NCBI RefSeq assembly: GCF_008042035.1
Contig: NZ_RDBL01000006.1
Coordinates: 1,721,166 to 1,785,165, forward strand
DNA: 64,000 nt
Origin: Streptomyces sp. col6
GTDB taxonomy: Bacteria; Actinomycetota; Actinomycetes; Streptomycetales; Streptomycetaceae
Direction of reading: 5' to 3'
Below, piece after piece: positions 7,907 to 16,188 of this stretch. The notes under the pieces were generated by a model that searched no databases, was not told the DNA's origin, and saw only the letters and a list, made by a program, of their open reading frames with translations. The position numbers were made by a program, and so were the translations under genes. Numbering within the stretch: position 1 is the stretch's first letter; each line of letters begins with the position of its first letter.

Positions 7907-10810
7907 ATGACAGAGACGGCGAGCGGCCCGGCACGAGGTTCCCGCACCAAGGGGACCAAGTCGACTGCGTCCAAGCAGGGCCTGCGTATCGAGCGCATCC
8001 ACACCACCCCCGGCGTGCATCCGTACGACGAGGTGACCTGGGAGCGCCGTGACGTCGTCATGACCAACTGGCGCGACGGCTCGATCAACTTCGAGCAGCG
8101 TGGCGTCGAGTTCCCCGACTTCTGGTCGGTGAACGCGGTCAACATCGTCACCAGCAAGTACTTCCGGGGCGCCGTGGGCACCCCGCAGCGCGAGACCGGT
8201 CTCAAGCAGCTGATCGACCGGATCGTCAAGACGTACCGGAAGGCCGGCGAGGACTACCAGTACTTCTCTTCCCCCGCCGACGCGGAGATCTTCGAGCACG
8301 AGCTGGCGTACGCCCTCCTGCACCAGATCTTCAGCTTCAACTCCCCGGTGTGGTTCAACGTCGGTACGCCCCAGCCGCAGCAGGTCTCCGCCTGCTTCAT
8401 CCTGGCCGTCGACGACTCCATGGAGTCGATCCTCGACTGGTACAAGGAAGAGGGCATGATCTTCAAGGGCGGCTCCGGGGCCGGCCTGAACCTCTCCCGT
8501 ATCCGTTCCTCCAAGGAACTCCTCTCCTCCGGCGGCAACGCCTCCGGTCCCGTCTCCTTCATGCGGGGCGCCGACGCCTCCGCCGGAACGATCAAGTCCG
8601 GTGGCGCCACCCGCCGTGCGGCCAAGATGGTCATCCTCGACGTCGACCACCCCGACATCGAGAACTTCATCGAGACCAAGGTGAAGGAGGAGGAGAAGAT
8701 CCGCGCCCTGCGCGACGCGGGCTTCGACATGGACCTGGGCGGCGACGACATCACGTCCGTCCAGTACCAGAACGCCAACAACTCGGTCCGCGTGAACGAC
8801 GAGTTCATGAAGGCCGTCGAGTCGGGCGGCAAGTTCGGGCTGCGCGCCCGGATGACCGGTGACGTCATCGAAGAGGTCGAGGCCAAGTCCCTCTTCCGCA
8901 AGATGGCCGAGGCCGCCTGGGCCTGTGCCGACCCGGGCATCCAGTACGACGACACGATCAACCACTGGCACACCTGCCCCGAGTCCGGCCGGATCAACGG
9001 CTCGAACCCGTGCAGCGAGTACATGCACCTGGACAACACCTCGTGCAACCTCGCCTCGCTGAACCTGATGAAGTTCCTCAAGGACGACGGCAAGGGCAAC
9101 CAGTCCTTCGAGTCCGAGCGCTTCGCCAAGGTCGTCGAGCTGGTCATCACCGCGATGGACATCTCCATCTGCTTCGCCGACTTCCCGACCGAGAAGATCG
9201 GCGAGAACACCCGCGCCTTCCGCCAGCTCGGCATCGGCTACGCCAACCTCGGCGCCCTGCTGATGGCGACCGGCCACGCGTACGACAGCGACGGCGGCCG
9301 CGCGCTCGCCGGCGCCATCACCTCGCTGATGACCGGCACCTCGTACAAGCGCTCCGCCGAGCTGGCCGCCGTCGTCGGCCCGTACGACGGCTACGCCCGC
9401 AACGCCGAGCCGCACCAGCGCGTCATGAAGCAGCACGCCGACGCCAACGCCGTGGCCGTCCACGCCGACGACCTGGACAACCCGATCTGGGCCGCCGCGA
9501 CGGAGGCCTGGCAGGACGTGATCCGGCTCGGCGCGAAGAACGGTTTCCGTAACGCGCAGGCCTCGGTCATCGCGCCCACCGGCACCATCGGTCTCGCCAT
9601 GTCCTGCGACACCACCGGCCTCGAGCCCGACCTCGCCCTGGTCAAGTTCAAGAAGCTGGTCGGCGGCGGCTCGATGCAGATCGTCAACGGCACCGTCCCG
9701 CAGGCCCTGCGCCGCCTGGGCTACCAGGAGGAGCAGATCGAGGCGATCGTCGCCCACATCGCCGAGAACGGCAATGTGATCGACGCCCCCGGCCTGAAGA
9801 CCGAGCACTACGAGGTCTTCGACTGCGCGATGGGCGAGCGTTCCATCTCCGCGATGGGTCACGTGCGCATGATGGCGGCCATCCAGCCGTGGATCTCCGG
9901 CGCGCTCTCCAAGACGGTGAACCTGCCGGAGACGGCCACCGTCGAGGACGTCGAAGAGGTCTACTTCGAGGCGTGGAAGATGGGCGTCAAGGCGCTCGCG
10001 ATCTACCGCGACAACTGCAAGGTCGGCCAGCCCCTCTCCGCCAAGACCAAGGAGAAGGAGAAGGAGGCCGTCACGGCCAAGGCCGAGGACACCATCCGTA
10101 CCGCGGTCGAGAAGGTCGTCGAGTACCGCCCGGTCCGCAAGCGTCTGCCCAAGGGCCGTCCCGGCATCACCACCTCGTTCACGGTGGGCGGCGCCGAGGG
10201 CTACATGACCGCCAACTCCTACCCGGACGACGGCCTGGGCGAGGTCTTCCTGAAGATGTCCAAGCAGGGCTCGACCCTCGCGGGCATGATGGACGCCTTC
10301 TCCATCGCCGTCTCGGTCGGCCTGCAGTACGGCGTTCCGCTGGAGACCTACGTCTCGAAGTTCACCAACATGCGCTTCGAGCCGGCCGGCATGACGGACG
10401 ACCCGGACGTGCGGATGGCGCAGTCGATCGTCGACTACATCTTCCGCCGCCTGGCGCTCGACTTCCTGCCCTTCGAGACCCGCTCCGCCCTCGGCATCCA
10501 CTCCGCCGAGGAGCGTCAGCGCCACCTCGACACCGGCTCCTACGAGCCGACGTTCGAGGAGGAGCAGCTGGAGGCCGAGACCCTGGCCCAGACCGCCCCG
10601 GTGCGGACGGAGCCGCTGAAGGCGGTCGCCCCGGTCCAGGAGACCGAGAAGTCCGAGCCGAGGACCGCGCACACCTCGGCGGAGCTCGTCGAGATGCAGC
10701 TCGGCATCAGCGCGGACGCGCCGCTCTGCTTCTCCTGCGGCACGAAGATGCAGCGCGCGGGCTCCTGCTACATCTGCGAGGGCTGCGGTTCCACCAGCGG
10801 CTGCAGCTGA
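7907..10810 (+). CDS. nrdJ: Adenosylcobalamin-dependent (class II) ribonucleotide reductase NrdJ
   Basis: 967-residue enzyme that converts ribonucleotides to deoxyribonucleotides with a B12-generated thiyl radical, so it needs no oxygen. The core holds the substrate and radical-site segments SACFILAVDDSMESI, GGSGAGLNLSRIR, NPCSEYMHLDNTSCNL and the phosphate-binding APTGTIGLAMSCDTTG. A central block around GITTSFTVGG and the C-terminal Cys-rich tail (Cys-Phe-Ser-Cys ... Cys-Tyr-Ile-Cys-Glu-Gly-Cys) are typical of the long actinobacterial class II enzyme; the tail probably rereduces the active site. ATG 7907 is preceded by GGGAGG; two upstream in-frame Met codons lack a better site. It is downstream of nrdR in one operon and is controlled through the NrdR boxes. 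No cobalamin riboswitch was seen here. Confidence 0.97.
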   Translation: MTETASGPARGSRTKGTKSTASKQGLRIERIHTTPGVHPYDEVTWERRDVVMTNWRDGSINFEQRGVEFPDFWSVNAVNIVTSKYFRGAVGTPQRETGLKQLIDRIVKTYRKAGEDYQYFSSPADAEIFEHELAYALLHQIFSFNSPVWFNVGTPQPQQVSACFILAVDDSMESILDWYKEEGMIFKGGSGAGLNLSRIRSSKELLSSGGNASGPVSFMRGADASAGTIKSGGATRRAAKMVILDVDHPDIENFIETKVKEEEKIRALRDAGFDMDLGGDDITSVQYQNANNSVRVNDEFMKAVESGGKFGLRARMTGDVIEEVEAKSLFRKMAEAAWACADPGIQYDDTINHWHTCPESGRINGSNPCSEYMHLDNTSCNLASLNLMKFLKDDGKGNQSFESERFAKVVELVITAMDISICFADFPTEKIGENTRAFRQLGIGYANLGALLMATGHAYDSDGGRALAGAITSLMTGTSYKRSAELAAVVGPYDGYARNAEPHQRVMKQHADANAVAVHADDLDNPIWAAATEAWQDVIRLGAKNGFRNAQASVIAPTGTIGLAMSCDTTGLEPDLALVKFKKLVGGGSMQIVNGTVPQALRRLGYQEEQIEAIVAHIAENGNVIDAPGLKTEHYEVFDCAMGERSISAMGHVRMMAAIQPWISGALSKTVNLPETATVEDVEEVYFEAWKMGVKALAIYRDNCKVGQPLSAKTKEKEKEAVTAKAEDTIRTAVEKVVEYRPVRKRLPKGRPGITTSFTVGGAEGYMTANSYPDDGLGEVFLKMSKQGSTLAGMMDAFSIAVSVGLQYGVPLETYVSKFTNMRFEPAGMTDDPDVRMAQSIVDYIFRRLALDFLPFETRSALGIHSAEERQRHLDTGSYEPTFEEEQLEAETLAQTAPVRTEPLKAVAPVQETEKSEPRTAHTSAELVEMQLGISADAPLCFSCGTKMQRAGSCYICEGCGSTSGCS

Positions 10811-10821
10811 CAGACGCGTGT

Positions 10822-10861
10822 GAGTGCGGGCAGATCCTCTCCGGAGGGCCTGCCCGCACTC
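10822..10861. terminator. Bidirectional terminator between nrdJ and the TerD gene
   Basis: GAGTGCGGGCAG at 10822-10833 pairs perfectly with CTGCCCGCACTC at 10850-10861. The 16-nt loop contains a small inner CCTC/GAGG pairing. It lies between convergent stop codons. Confidence 0.8.
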
Positions 10862-10876
10862 GCTCGTACGCGGCTC

Positions 10877-11413
10877 CTACGCGCCGAACGCGCGGCCACC
10901 CATCGCGGCGGCGAACTCGTCGGGTTCGCCGTCGAAGCCCCGGACGGTGCCGTGGAAGTGCCAGCCGCCGGATTCGTCCCGTACGAATTCGGCCACGACG
11001 GCCGCTGTGGCGGCGCCCACCGAGGAGAAGTCGTCCTCGGCCAGCGTCGTATAGCCCTCGCGGATCTGGACACCGGTGTGCTCTATGGCGCCGAACGTCT
11101 TGCGGCCGTCGCGCTGCTGGATGGCGACGCCGACGACGACCCGGGCGTAGGCGTCGGACAGCCGGTCCAGTTCCAGCGTCATCACCTCGTCGTAGCCGAG
11201 CCCCTGACCGGTCCTGCTGTCACGGTTGAGCGTGATCGTGCCGTCGGGCGCCCGGCTGTCGAAGTGCACGAGGTACGCCGGACTGCCGTACGGCTCGTCC
11301 GCCGGGTAGGTCGCCGCGATGATGTCGAGGTCGTTGGGCGCCTCGCCCTGGTCGCTTGGATCCCACTTGATCCGCACCTCGACCTTTTCGAAATCCTTGT
11401 TGGGGGTGCTCAT
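10877..11413 (-). CDS. TerD-family stress protein
   Basis: 178-residue cytoplasmic protein of the TerD/CABP family, which binds calcium and is linked to tellurite resistance, envelope stress and development in Streptomyces. Visible family features are KWDP near the N-terminus, DLDIIAATY, FDSRAPDGTITLNRDSRTGQG with the acidic Ca-binding residues, and a GVAIQQRDGRKTFG strand. ATG 11413 is preceded on this strand by GGAGGG. Unlike classical ter operons it is a lone gene. The N-terminal half is more conserved than the C-terminal half. The exact function is unknown. Confidence 0.88.
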   Translation of the reverse strand: MSTPNKDFEKVEVRIKWDPSDQGEAPNDLDIIAATYPADEPYGSPAYLVHFDSRAPDGTITLNRDSRTGQGLGYDEVMTLELDRLSDAYARVVVGVAIQQRDGRKTFGAIEHTGVQIREGYTTLAEDDFSSVGAATAAVVAEFVRDESGGWHFHGTVRGFDGEPDEFAAAMGGRAFGA

Positions 11414-11593
11414 CGGACTTCCCTCCTGCGCGTGGGGACGGCGCCCCGGTTCCGTCCCCCCGATCATGTCGGCAACTTCCCGCCGAACCAACCGGCTTGG
11501 GGACGAGCGGCTGAAACGGGCCAGGATCGGGCGGGAGACGGCCGGTTCCCGCGGACTCCGTGGGAGCGTGACCCACGCCACGCCCGGCGGCCG

Positions 11594-11599
11594 TACGAT
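11594..11599 (+). promoter_or_regulatory. Leaderless -10 box TACGAT before the gene at 11606
   Basis: TACGAT ends 6 nt before the GTG start, and no ribosome-binding site precedes the codon. This is the TAnnnT spacing of leaderless actinobacterial transcripts. The same layout recurs before several genes in the window. Confidence 0.6.
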
Positions 11600-11605
11600 G
11601 GCGCC

Positions 11606-12211
11606 GTGCTGGTCAAGTGGATTCGCTGCAGTGTGTCGGACCGTCGGGGTTTCGAACGGGGGCAGCGGAAATGGGCGGGGCTGCTGGGTGAGCCGGGGTT
11701 CAGGGGACAGGGCGGCGGCTGGAGCCGCGGCCGGCCGGAGGTGGCGCACGTCTTCGCCTTCTGGGAGAACCGGGTCTTCTACGACTCCTTCATGGCGCGG
11801 GGCCACGATGCCCTGGCCGCGGCGCAGGCCGGCACCTGTCAGGACATCCAGGTCAAGCTGTTCGAGTACCGCTTCGACGTGAAGACCGGATTCGAACCCC
11901 GCTTCACGGACGCGGACGTGCTCAGGGTGGCCCACAGCCGGGTCCACGAGGGCCGCGTCGAACACTTCGCGCTGATGCAGCAGCGGGTGTGGAACCCCGC
12001 GATGGCGGGATCGCCCGGGATGCTGCGGGGGATCTTCGGCGAGGCCCCCGGCCACGAGTTCCTGGTCCTGTCGATGTGGCAGTCCAGCGCGGAACGCGGA
12101 AAGTACCGGCCGGGGAGCGTCGACCGGCTCTCGCAGCGCGCCGGGACCGAGGAGGACGTGGCCGCGCTGGAGGGCGACGTCGTGCAGCTCGAGCCGTCCT
12201 GGACGGTGTGA
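11606..12211 (+). CDS. Conserved protein, DUF4937-like (YdbC-type)
   Basis: 201-residue soluble protein of unknown function. The N-terminal block (VLVKWIRCSVSD followed by Phe, Gln-Lys-Trp and a Gly-Gln-Gly-Gly-Gly-Trp turn) resembles the DUF4937/YdbC family as I remember it. The C-terminal half repeats an ABM/antibiotic-monooxygenase-like rhythm (Phe-Leu-Val-Leu-Ser-Met-Trp-Gln-Ser), so it may contain two ferredoxin-like folds. GTG 11606 is the first codon in phase after a leaderless -10 box; translation read further upstream loses coding character. It converges on no obvious partner, and the next gene has its own promoter. Confidence 0.72.
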   Translation: MLVKWIRCSVSDRRGFERGQRKWAGLLGEPGFRGQGGGWSRGRPEVAHVFAFWENRVFYDSFMARGHDALAAAQAGTCQDIQVKLFEYRFDVKTGFEPRFTDADVLRVAHSRVHEGRVEHFALMQQRVWNPAMAGSPGMLRGIFGEAPGHEFLVLSMWQSSAERGKYRPGSVDRLSQRAGTEEDVAALEGDVVQLEPSWTV

Positions 12212-12287
12212 CATTCCGGGAGCCGGGCGGACCGGCGACATACACGGGCGAATTCCGGACAGGCGCTCGAACGTCGGCGACTCGATC

Positions 12288-12293
12288 TAGGGT
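12288..12293 (+). promoter_or_regulatory. Leaderless -10 box TAGGGT before the gene at 12300
   Basis: TAGGGT is followed by 6 nt and then the ATG. No Shine-Dalgarno sequence is present, which supports a leaderless mRNA. Confidence 0.62.
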
Positions 12294-12299
12294 CGTTGT

Positions 12300-12959
12300 A
12301 TGGCACGACCGCAACGCATCGTTCTTGTCCGGCACGGCGAGTCCGAGGGCAACGCCGACGACACCGTGTACGAGCGCGAGCCCGACCACGCATTGAAGCT
12401 CACCCCCACGGGGCAGCGGCAGGCCCGCGAGACGGGGGTGCGGCTGCGCGAACTGTTCGGCGAGGAGCGGGTGAGCGTGTACGTCTCCCCCTACCGGCGC
12501 ACCCACGAGACGTTCGCCTCCCTCGGCCTGGACGCCGGGCAGGTGCGGGTCCGCGAGGAGCCGAGGCTGCGCGAACAGGACTGGGGGAACTGGCAGGACC
12601 ACGACGACGTGCGGCTGCAGAAGGCCTACCGGGACGCCTACGGCCACTTCTTCTACCGCTTCGCCCAGGGCGAGTCCGGAGCGGACGTCTACGACAGGGT
12701 CGGCGCCTTCCTGGAGAGCCTGCACCGGAGCTTCGAGGCCCCCGACCACCCGCCGAACGTTCTCCTGGTGACCCACGGTCTGACCATGCGGCTCTTCTGC
12801 ATGCGCTGGTTCCACTGGTCCGTGGCCGAATTCGAATCGCTTTCCAACCCCGGGAACGGGGAATCACGGACGCTGCTCCTCGGCAGGAACGGGCGGTACA
12901 CGCTCGACCGTCCCTTCGAGCGCTGGCGTACTCCTGAGCCGTACGGCATCACCGGATAG
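12300..12959 (+). CDS. Histidine phosphatase superfamily protein (phosphoglycerate-mutase-like)
   Basis: 219-residue cytoplasmic phosphatase. The catalytic RHG motif occurs in RIVLVRHGESEGN at residues 5-17, with a phosphate-pocket Arg in SPYRRTHET and the second catalytic His in LLVTHGLTMRLF near residue 160. The family transfers a phosphate through the first His. Substrates range from phosphoglycerate to phosphorylated proteins, and nothing here picks one. It is not one of the 250-residue glycolytic mutases. ATG 12300 follows a leaderless promoter. It ends 10 nt before the ADP-ribosylglycohydrolase start, whose own -10 box overlaps this gene's last codons. Confidence 0.9.
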   Translation: MARPQRIVLVRHGESEGNADDTVYEREPDHALKLTPTGQRQARETGVRLRELFGEERVSVYVSPYRRTHETFASLGLDAGQVRVREEPRLREQDWGNWQDHDDVRLQKAYRDAYGHFFYRFAQGESGADVYDRVGAFLESLHRSFEAPDHPPNVLLVTHGLTMRLFCMRWFHWSVAEFESLSNPGNGESRTLLLGRNGRYTLDRPFERWRTPEPYGITG

Positions 12960-12962
12960 AGT
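12957..12962 (+). promoter_or_regulatory. Leaderless -10 box TAGAGT overlapping the previous stop codon
   Basis: TAGAGT begins at the TAG stop of the phosphatase gene and ends 7 nt before ATG 12970. It would give a leaderless transcript of the next gene and partly uncouple it from the upstream gene. Confidence 0.52.
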
Positions 12963-12969
12963 GGTAGCG

Positions 12970-13896
12970 ATGACCGAATCCGCTTCCGACCAGCGCCTCG
13001 AACGCGCCCTTGCCAGCCTGCGGGGCCTGTCCCTGGGAGACGCCCTGGGCTCCCAGTTCTTCGTGCCCGCCAACTACCCGCTCCTCAAGGACCGCGCCCT
13101 CCCGCCCGGACCGTGGCAGTGGACCGACGACACGGAGATGGCCTGTTCCGTCGTCGCCGTGCTCCGCGAGCACGGCCGGATCGACCAGGACGCCCTCGCC
13201 CACTCGTTCGCACACCGTCACGACTTCGACCGGGGATACGGCCCCGCCGTGAACCGCATGCTCCGCCTGGTCCGCGAGGGCGGCGACTGGCGTGAGCTCG
13301 CCTCCTCCCTGTTCAACGGACAGGGCAGCTGGGGCAACGGCTCGTCGATGCGCATCGCGCCGCTGGGCGCCTGGTACGCGGACGACCCCGAGCAGGCCAC
13401 CCACCAGGCCGAGATCTCCTCGTACACCACGCACCAGCACCGGGAGGCCGTCGTCGGCGCGATGGCAGTCGCGGCTGCCGCGGCGCTCGTCGCCGCACCG
13501 TCCGGGCCGCCCGCCCCCGCGGACCTGCTGGACGGGGTCGTCGCGCTCATTCCGCGCAGCGCCGTCGGTGCCGGACTGCGCCGGGCCCGCGACATGCTGG
13601 ACTACGAGGACGCGGGCACCGTCGCGGCGGTCCTCGGCAACGGGCGCCGGACCAGTGCGCACGACACCGTCCCGTTCGCCCTGTGGTCGGCGGCGCGGAG
13701 CCTCGGCGACTTCGAGCAGGCCTTCTGGGTGACCGCCCAGGCCGGCGGCGACGTGGACACCACCTGCGCGATCGTCGGCGGCGTGGTCGCGGCGGGTAGG
13801 GCGGGCGGGCCCCCTGAGCACTGGACGGCCCAGACGGAAGCCCTGCCGGAGTGGACGTCCGGGGCGGACGCACTGCCGGACGGGCCGAAGCGCTAG
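12970..13896 (+). CDS. ADP-ribosylglycohydrolase family protein (ARH type)
   Basis: 308-residue hydrolase of the ARH/DraG fold, which removes ADP-ribose from proteins or small molecules using two metal ions. The metal and substrate residues are visible: GDALGSQF near residue 24, WTDDTEM near residue 53, the Arg-Arg-Thr-Ser-Ala-His-Asp segment, and GGDVDTTCAIVGG near residue 260. ATG 12970 is chosen over GTG 12961 because the -10 box spacing fits and the first residues of the longer version look non-coding. No ADP-ribosyltransferase toxin gene is adjacent, so a housekeeping role in reversing ADP-ribosylation is more likely than an immunity role. Confidence 0.9.
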   Translation: MTESASDQRLERALASLRGLSLGDALGSQFFVPANYPLLKDRALPPGPWQWTDDTEMACSVVAVLREHGRIDQDALAHSFAHRHDFDRGYGPAVNRMLRLVREGGDWRELASSLFNGQGSWGNGSSMRIAPLGAWYADDPEQATHQAEISSYTTHQHREAVVGAMAVAAAAALVAAPSGPPAPADLLDGVVALIPRSAVGAGLRRARDMLDYEDAGTVAAVLGNGRRTSAHDTVPFALWSAARSLGDFEQAFWVTAQAGGDVDTTCAIVGGVVAAGRAGGPPEHWTAQTEALPEWTSGADALPDGPKR

Positions 13897-13898
13897 CC

Positions 13899-13933
13899 GG
13901 TACGGGTGAAGCGGCAGGCGGTACGGGTGAAGC
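13899..13933 (+). repeat. Short direct repeat after the ADP-ribosylglycohydrolase gene
   Basis: GGTACGGGTGAAGC occurs at 13899-13912 and again at 13920-13933, a 21-nt period. A decayed third unit (GGTGAGGCGGTAGCCGGG) follows. It lies in a 255-nt non-coding stretch. It is probably slippage-derived; no function is visible. Confidence 0.55.
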
Positions 13934-14151
13934 AGCAGCCGGGCCCGGTGAGGCGGTAGCCGGGCCGCTGCCTCAACTGTCACGGTCCTGCCACAGCGCG
14001 GCCTCTCGCGGCTGACGGCCGTCACGCGGGGTTACTCTTTCGGCCACGCCGCCCTCGGTGATCATGACGACGGGTGCGCACCGAATGAGACGCCGGGGGG
14101 CCGCGCGCTGCCCAGGGCACGCGTGAGCGGACCCCGGTGGGGAGGGGTCCC

Positions 14152-16098
14152 GTGTCCGAAATACCGTCAGATTCATCCCGGCCCGAACCTGCGCCTGAGG
14201 AGCGCGCCTCGTCCCGGCCCACGCCGGACACCTCGGGGCCGCAGACTCCGGAGGATCGTTTGCCGGAGGGCGCGGGGGAGCCGGGCCGGCCCGCGCCGGG
14301 GGCCGGGGCCCCGGAGACCCCGTCGCAGGGGGCGACGGGCGCGCCGGGTGACCCGGCGACCGGGCCGGCCACTCTGACCGGCGCCGCACAGGCCGACGGG
14401 CGCATACCCGCGCCGGCCGTGACACCTGAAGCCGTACCCGCGCCTGCGCCCGCGACCGCAGGTGCACCCCTGGGTCAGGCCACGGGCGGCACGCCCGAGC
14501 CGCCGAAGATCCCGGCCTACGCGGCGCAGCAGCCGGGCGGGCCGAGGCAGCCCAACCCCTGGGGCAAGCAGCCTCCCTCGGCAACGCCGCGGCTCCGCGC
14601 CGTGAAGCCGGGTCCCGTCCGCCCCGGCACGCTCTGGGCCGTCCTCGTGACGGCGTTGCTCAGCATGACTCTGCTCGGCGACGGCCTCGGGCTGAACCTG
14701 CTCATCGTGGCGCTGCCCGCCTCGGCCGGGGCGTACATCGCCGCACGGGCGGCCGGCCGCCGGCTCCACCCCTGGACCGCCGTGTGGGGGATCGGCGGAC
14801 TGGCGCTGCTGGCCGTCCCGGCGCTCAGGGACGCCGGCTGGCCCACGTTCCTCGCTCTGGTGTCCGCTCTGGCGCTCGGCTCGCTGGCGCTCCACGGCAC
14901 CAGGAGCTGGCTCGGCGTGTTCCTCGGTTCCCTGGGCCTGTTCACCTCCGTGTTCGAATCGCCGGGCTGGGGTCTCCGGGGAGTCCGCGAGCGGATGTCC
15001 GGCTCCCGGGGCCGGTTCGGCGTCGTGTTCCGGTCCGCCGCCGTGGCCGTCGTCCTGCTCATCGTGTTCGGTGCGCTCTTCGCGAGCGCGGACGCCGCCT
15101 TCGCGGACCTGCTGGGCAGCCTGACCCCCGATGTGTCCGTCGGAGACAGCCCGTGGCGGTTCTTCCTGGGCCTCCTCGGCCTCATCGGCGCGCTCGCCGC
15201 TGCCTACACGGCTGCCGCACCGGTCCGCTGGGACGAGCTGACCGTACGTCCTGGCAGGGCACGCGGGCGGTTGGAGTGGGCCCTCCCGCTGATCGTGCTG
15301 AACCTCCTCTTCGCCGCCTTCCTCGCCATTCAGCTCACGGTGTTGCTCGGCGGATACGACAAGGTGATGGCCGAGACGGATCTCAGCTACTCCGAGTACG
15401 CCCGCCAGGGCTTCTGGCAGTTGCTCTGGGCCACCGTGCTCACACTCGGCGTCATCGCGCTCGCCCTCCGCTGGGCCCCGCGCGGAGGTGCCCGGGACCG
15501 CACGCTCGTCCGCGGCGTGCTCGGCACCCTGTGCCTGCTCACACTCGTCGTGGTCGCCTCGGCCCTCCGGCGTATGGACCTCTATGTCGACGCGTACGGC
15601 CTGACTCGGTTGCGGATCTCCGTGGCCGCGGTGGAGCTCTGGCTCGGTGTGGTCCTCGTGCTGATCATGGCGGCCGGAGTGTTCGGTCCCCGGCTGCTGC
15701 CGCGCGCGGTCGCCGCGAGCGCCGCCGTCGGCGTGCTGGCCTTCGGCCTCGTCTCGCCCGACGGCCTGATCGCCGAGCAGAACGTCCAGCGCTACCGCAA
15801 CGATCACTCCATCGACATCGAGTACCTCAAGGGCCTGTCGGCCGACGCGGCACCGGCCCTCGACACCCTGCCCGAACCCTTGCGTTCCTGTGCGCTGCAG
15901 GACATCCAGCGAGCGCTCCGGGATTCCGGCGAGCCCTGGTACGCGATGAGCTGGGGCGAGAAGCGGGCCCGGGACATCCTCGGCGACTGGGACCCCGGCT
16001 TCCGCGCGCTCGACTGCCGCGGGCTGAGTTCGGGCGACAACGGAGACGAGCGCGGCGGCGGGACGGGCGACGCCTACGACCCGTACGACCCGTACTGA
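14152..16098 (+). CDS. Large integral membrane protein, DUF4153/DUF4173-like
   Basis: 648-residue protein. The first 150 residues are a Pro/Ala-rich, disordered cytoplasmic tail. They are followed by about ten hydrophobic segments between residues 160 and 530, for example LWAVLVTALLSMTLLGDGL, AVAVVLLIVFGALFASA and LPLIVLNLLFAAFLAIQLTVLL. A soluble C-terminal domain (Arg-Tyr-Arg-Asn-Asp-His-Ser-Ile-Asp near residue 545, two Cys) follows. This layout matches the DUF4153/DUF4173 membrane proteins of actinobacteria, whose function is not known; some are linked to two-component systems. GTG 14152 follows GGGGAGGGG. It stands alone, with a strong terminator downstream shared with the MFS gene. Confidence 0.82.
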   Translation: MSEIPSDSSRPEPAPEERASSRPTPDTSGPQTPEDRLPEGAGEPGRPAPGAGAPETPSQGATGAPGDPATGPATLTGAAQADGRIPAPAVTPEAVPAPAPATAGAPLGQATGGTPEPPKIPAYAAQQPGGPRQPNPWGKQPPSATPRLRAVKPGPVRPGTLWAVLVTALLSMTLLGDGLGLNLLIVALPASAGAYIAARAAGRRLHPWTAVWGIGGLALLAVPALRDAGWPTFLALVSALALGSLALHGTRSWLGVFLGSLGLFTSVFESPGWGLRGVRERMSGSRGRFGVVFRSAAVAVVLLIVFGALFASADAAFADLLGSLTPDVSVGDSPWRFFLGLLGLIGALAAAYTAAAPVRWDELTVRPGRARGRLEWALPLIVLNLLFAAFLAIQLTVLLGGYDKVMAETDLSYSEYARQGFWQLLWATVLTLGVIALALRWAPRGGARDRTLVRGVLGTLCLLTLVVVASALRRMDLYVDAYGLTRLRISVAAVELWLGVVLVLIMAAGVFGPRLLPRAVAASAAVGVLAFGLVSPDGLIAEQNVQRYRNDHSIDIEYLKGLSADAAPALDTLPEPLRSCALQDIQRALRDSGEPWYAMSWGEKRARDILGDWDPGFRALDCRGLSSGDNGDERGGGTGDAYDPYDPY

Positions 16099-16124
16099 TC
16101 AACTCCGCACACGAGTTCGGTGAT

Positions 16125-16158
16125 GCTGCGGGCCGTCCCCTTGGGGGCGGCCCGCAGC
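16125..16158. terminator. Bidirectional terminator between convergent genes
   Basis: 16-bp stem with one G-U pair (16125-16140 against 16143-16158) and a two-base loop. It lies between the stops at 16098 and 16189. Confidence 0.82.
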
Positions 16159-16188
16159 CGTGCTTCGCGTCCGCGCGCCGGCCGTACG

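Noticed and set aside
7874..10672. A 932-residue open frame on the strand opposite nrdJ
   Set aside because: It is a GC-bias shadow: the nrdJ frame has all family motifs, while the antisense product is Leu/Gly/Val/Asp-rich without any. The same holds for long antisense frames over parE, hrdB and the Pat gene.
11880..11905. tRNA-like GGTTCGAATCC (T-loop) on the minus strand
   Set aside because: No acceptor or anticodon stem can be formed around it, and it lies inside the DUF4937-like coding region (Gly-Phe-Glu-Pro-Arg-Phe).
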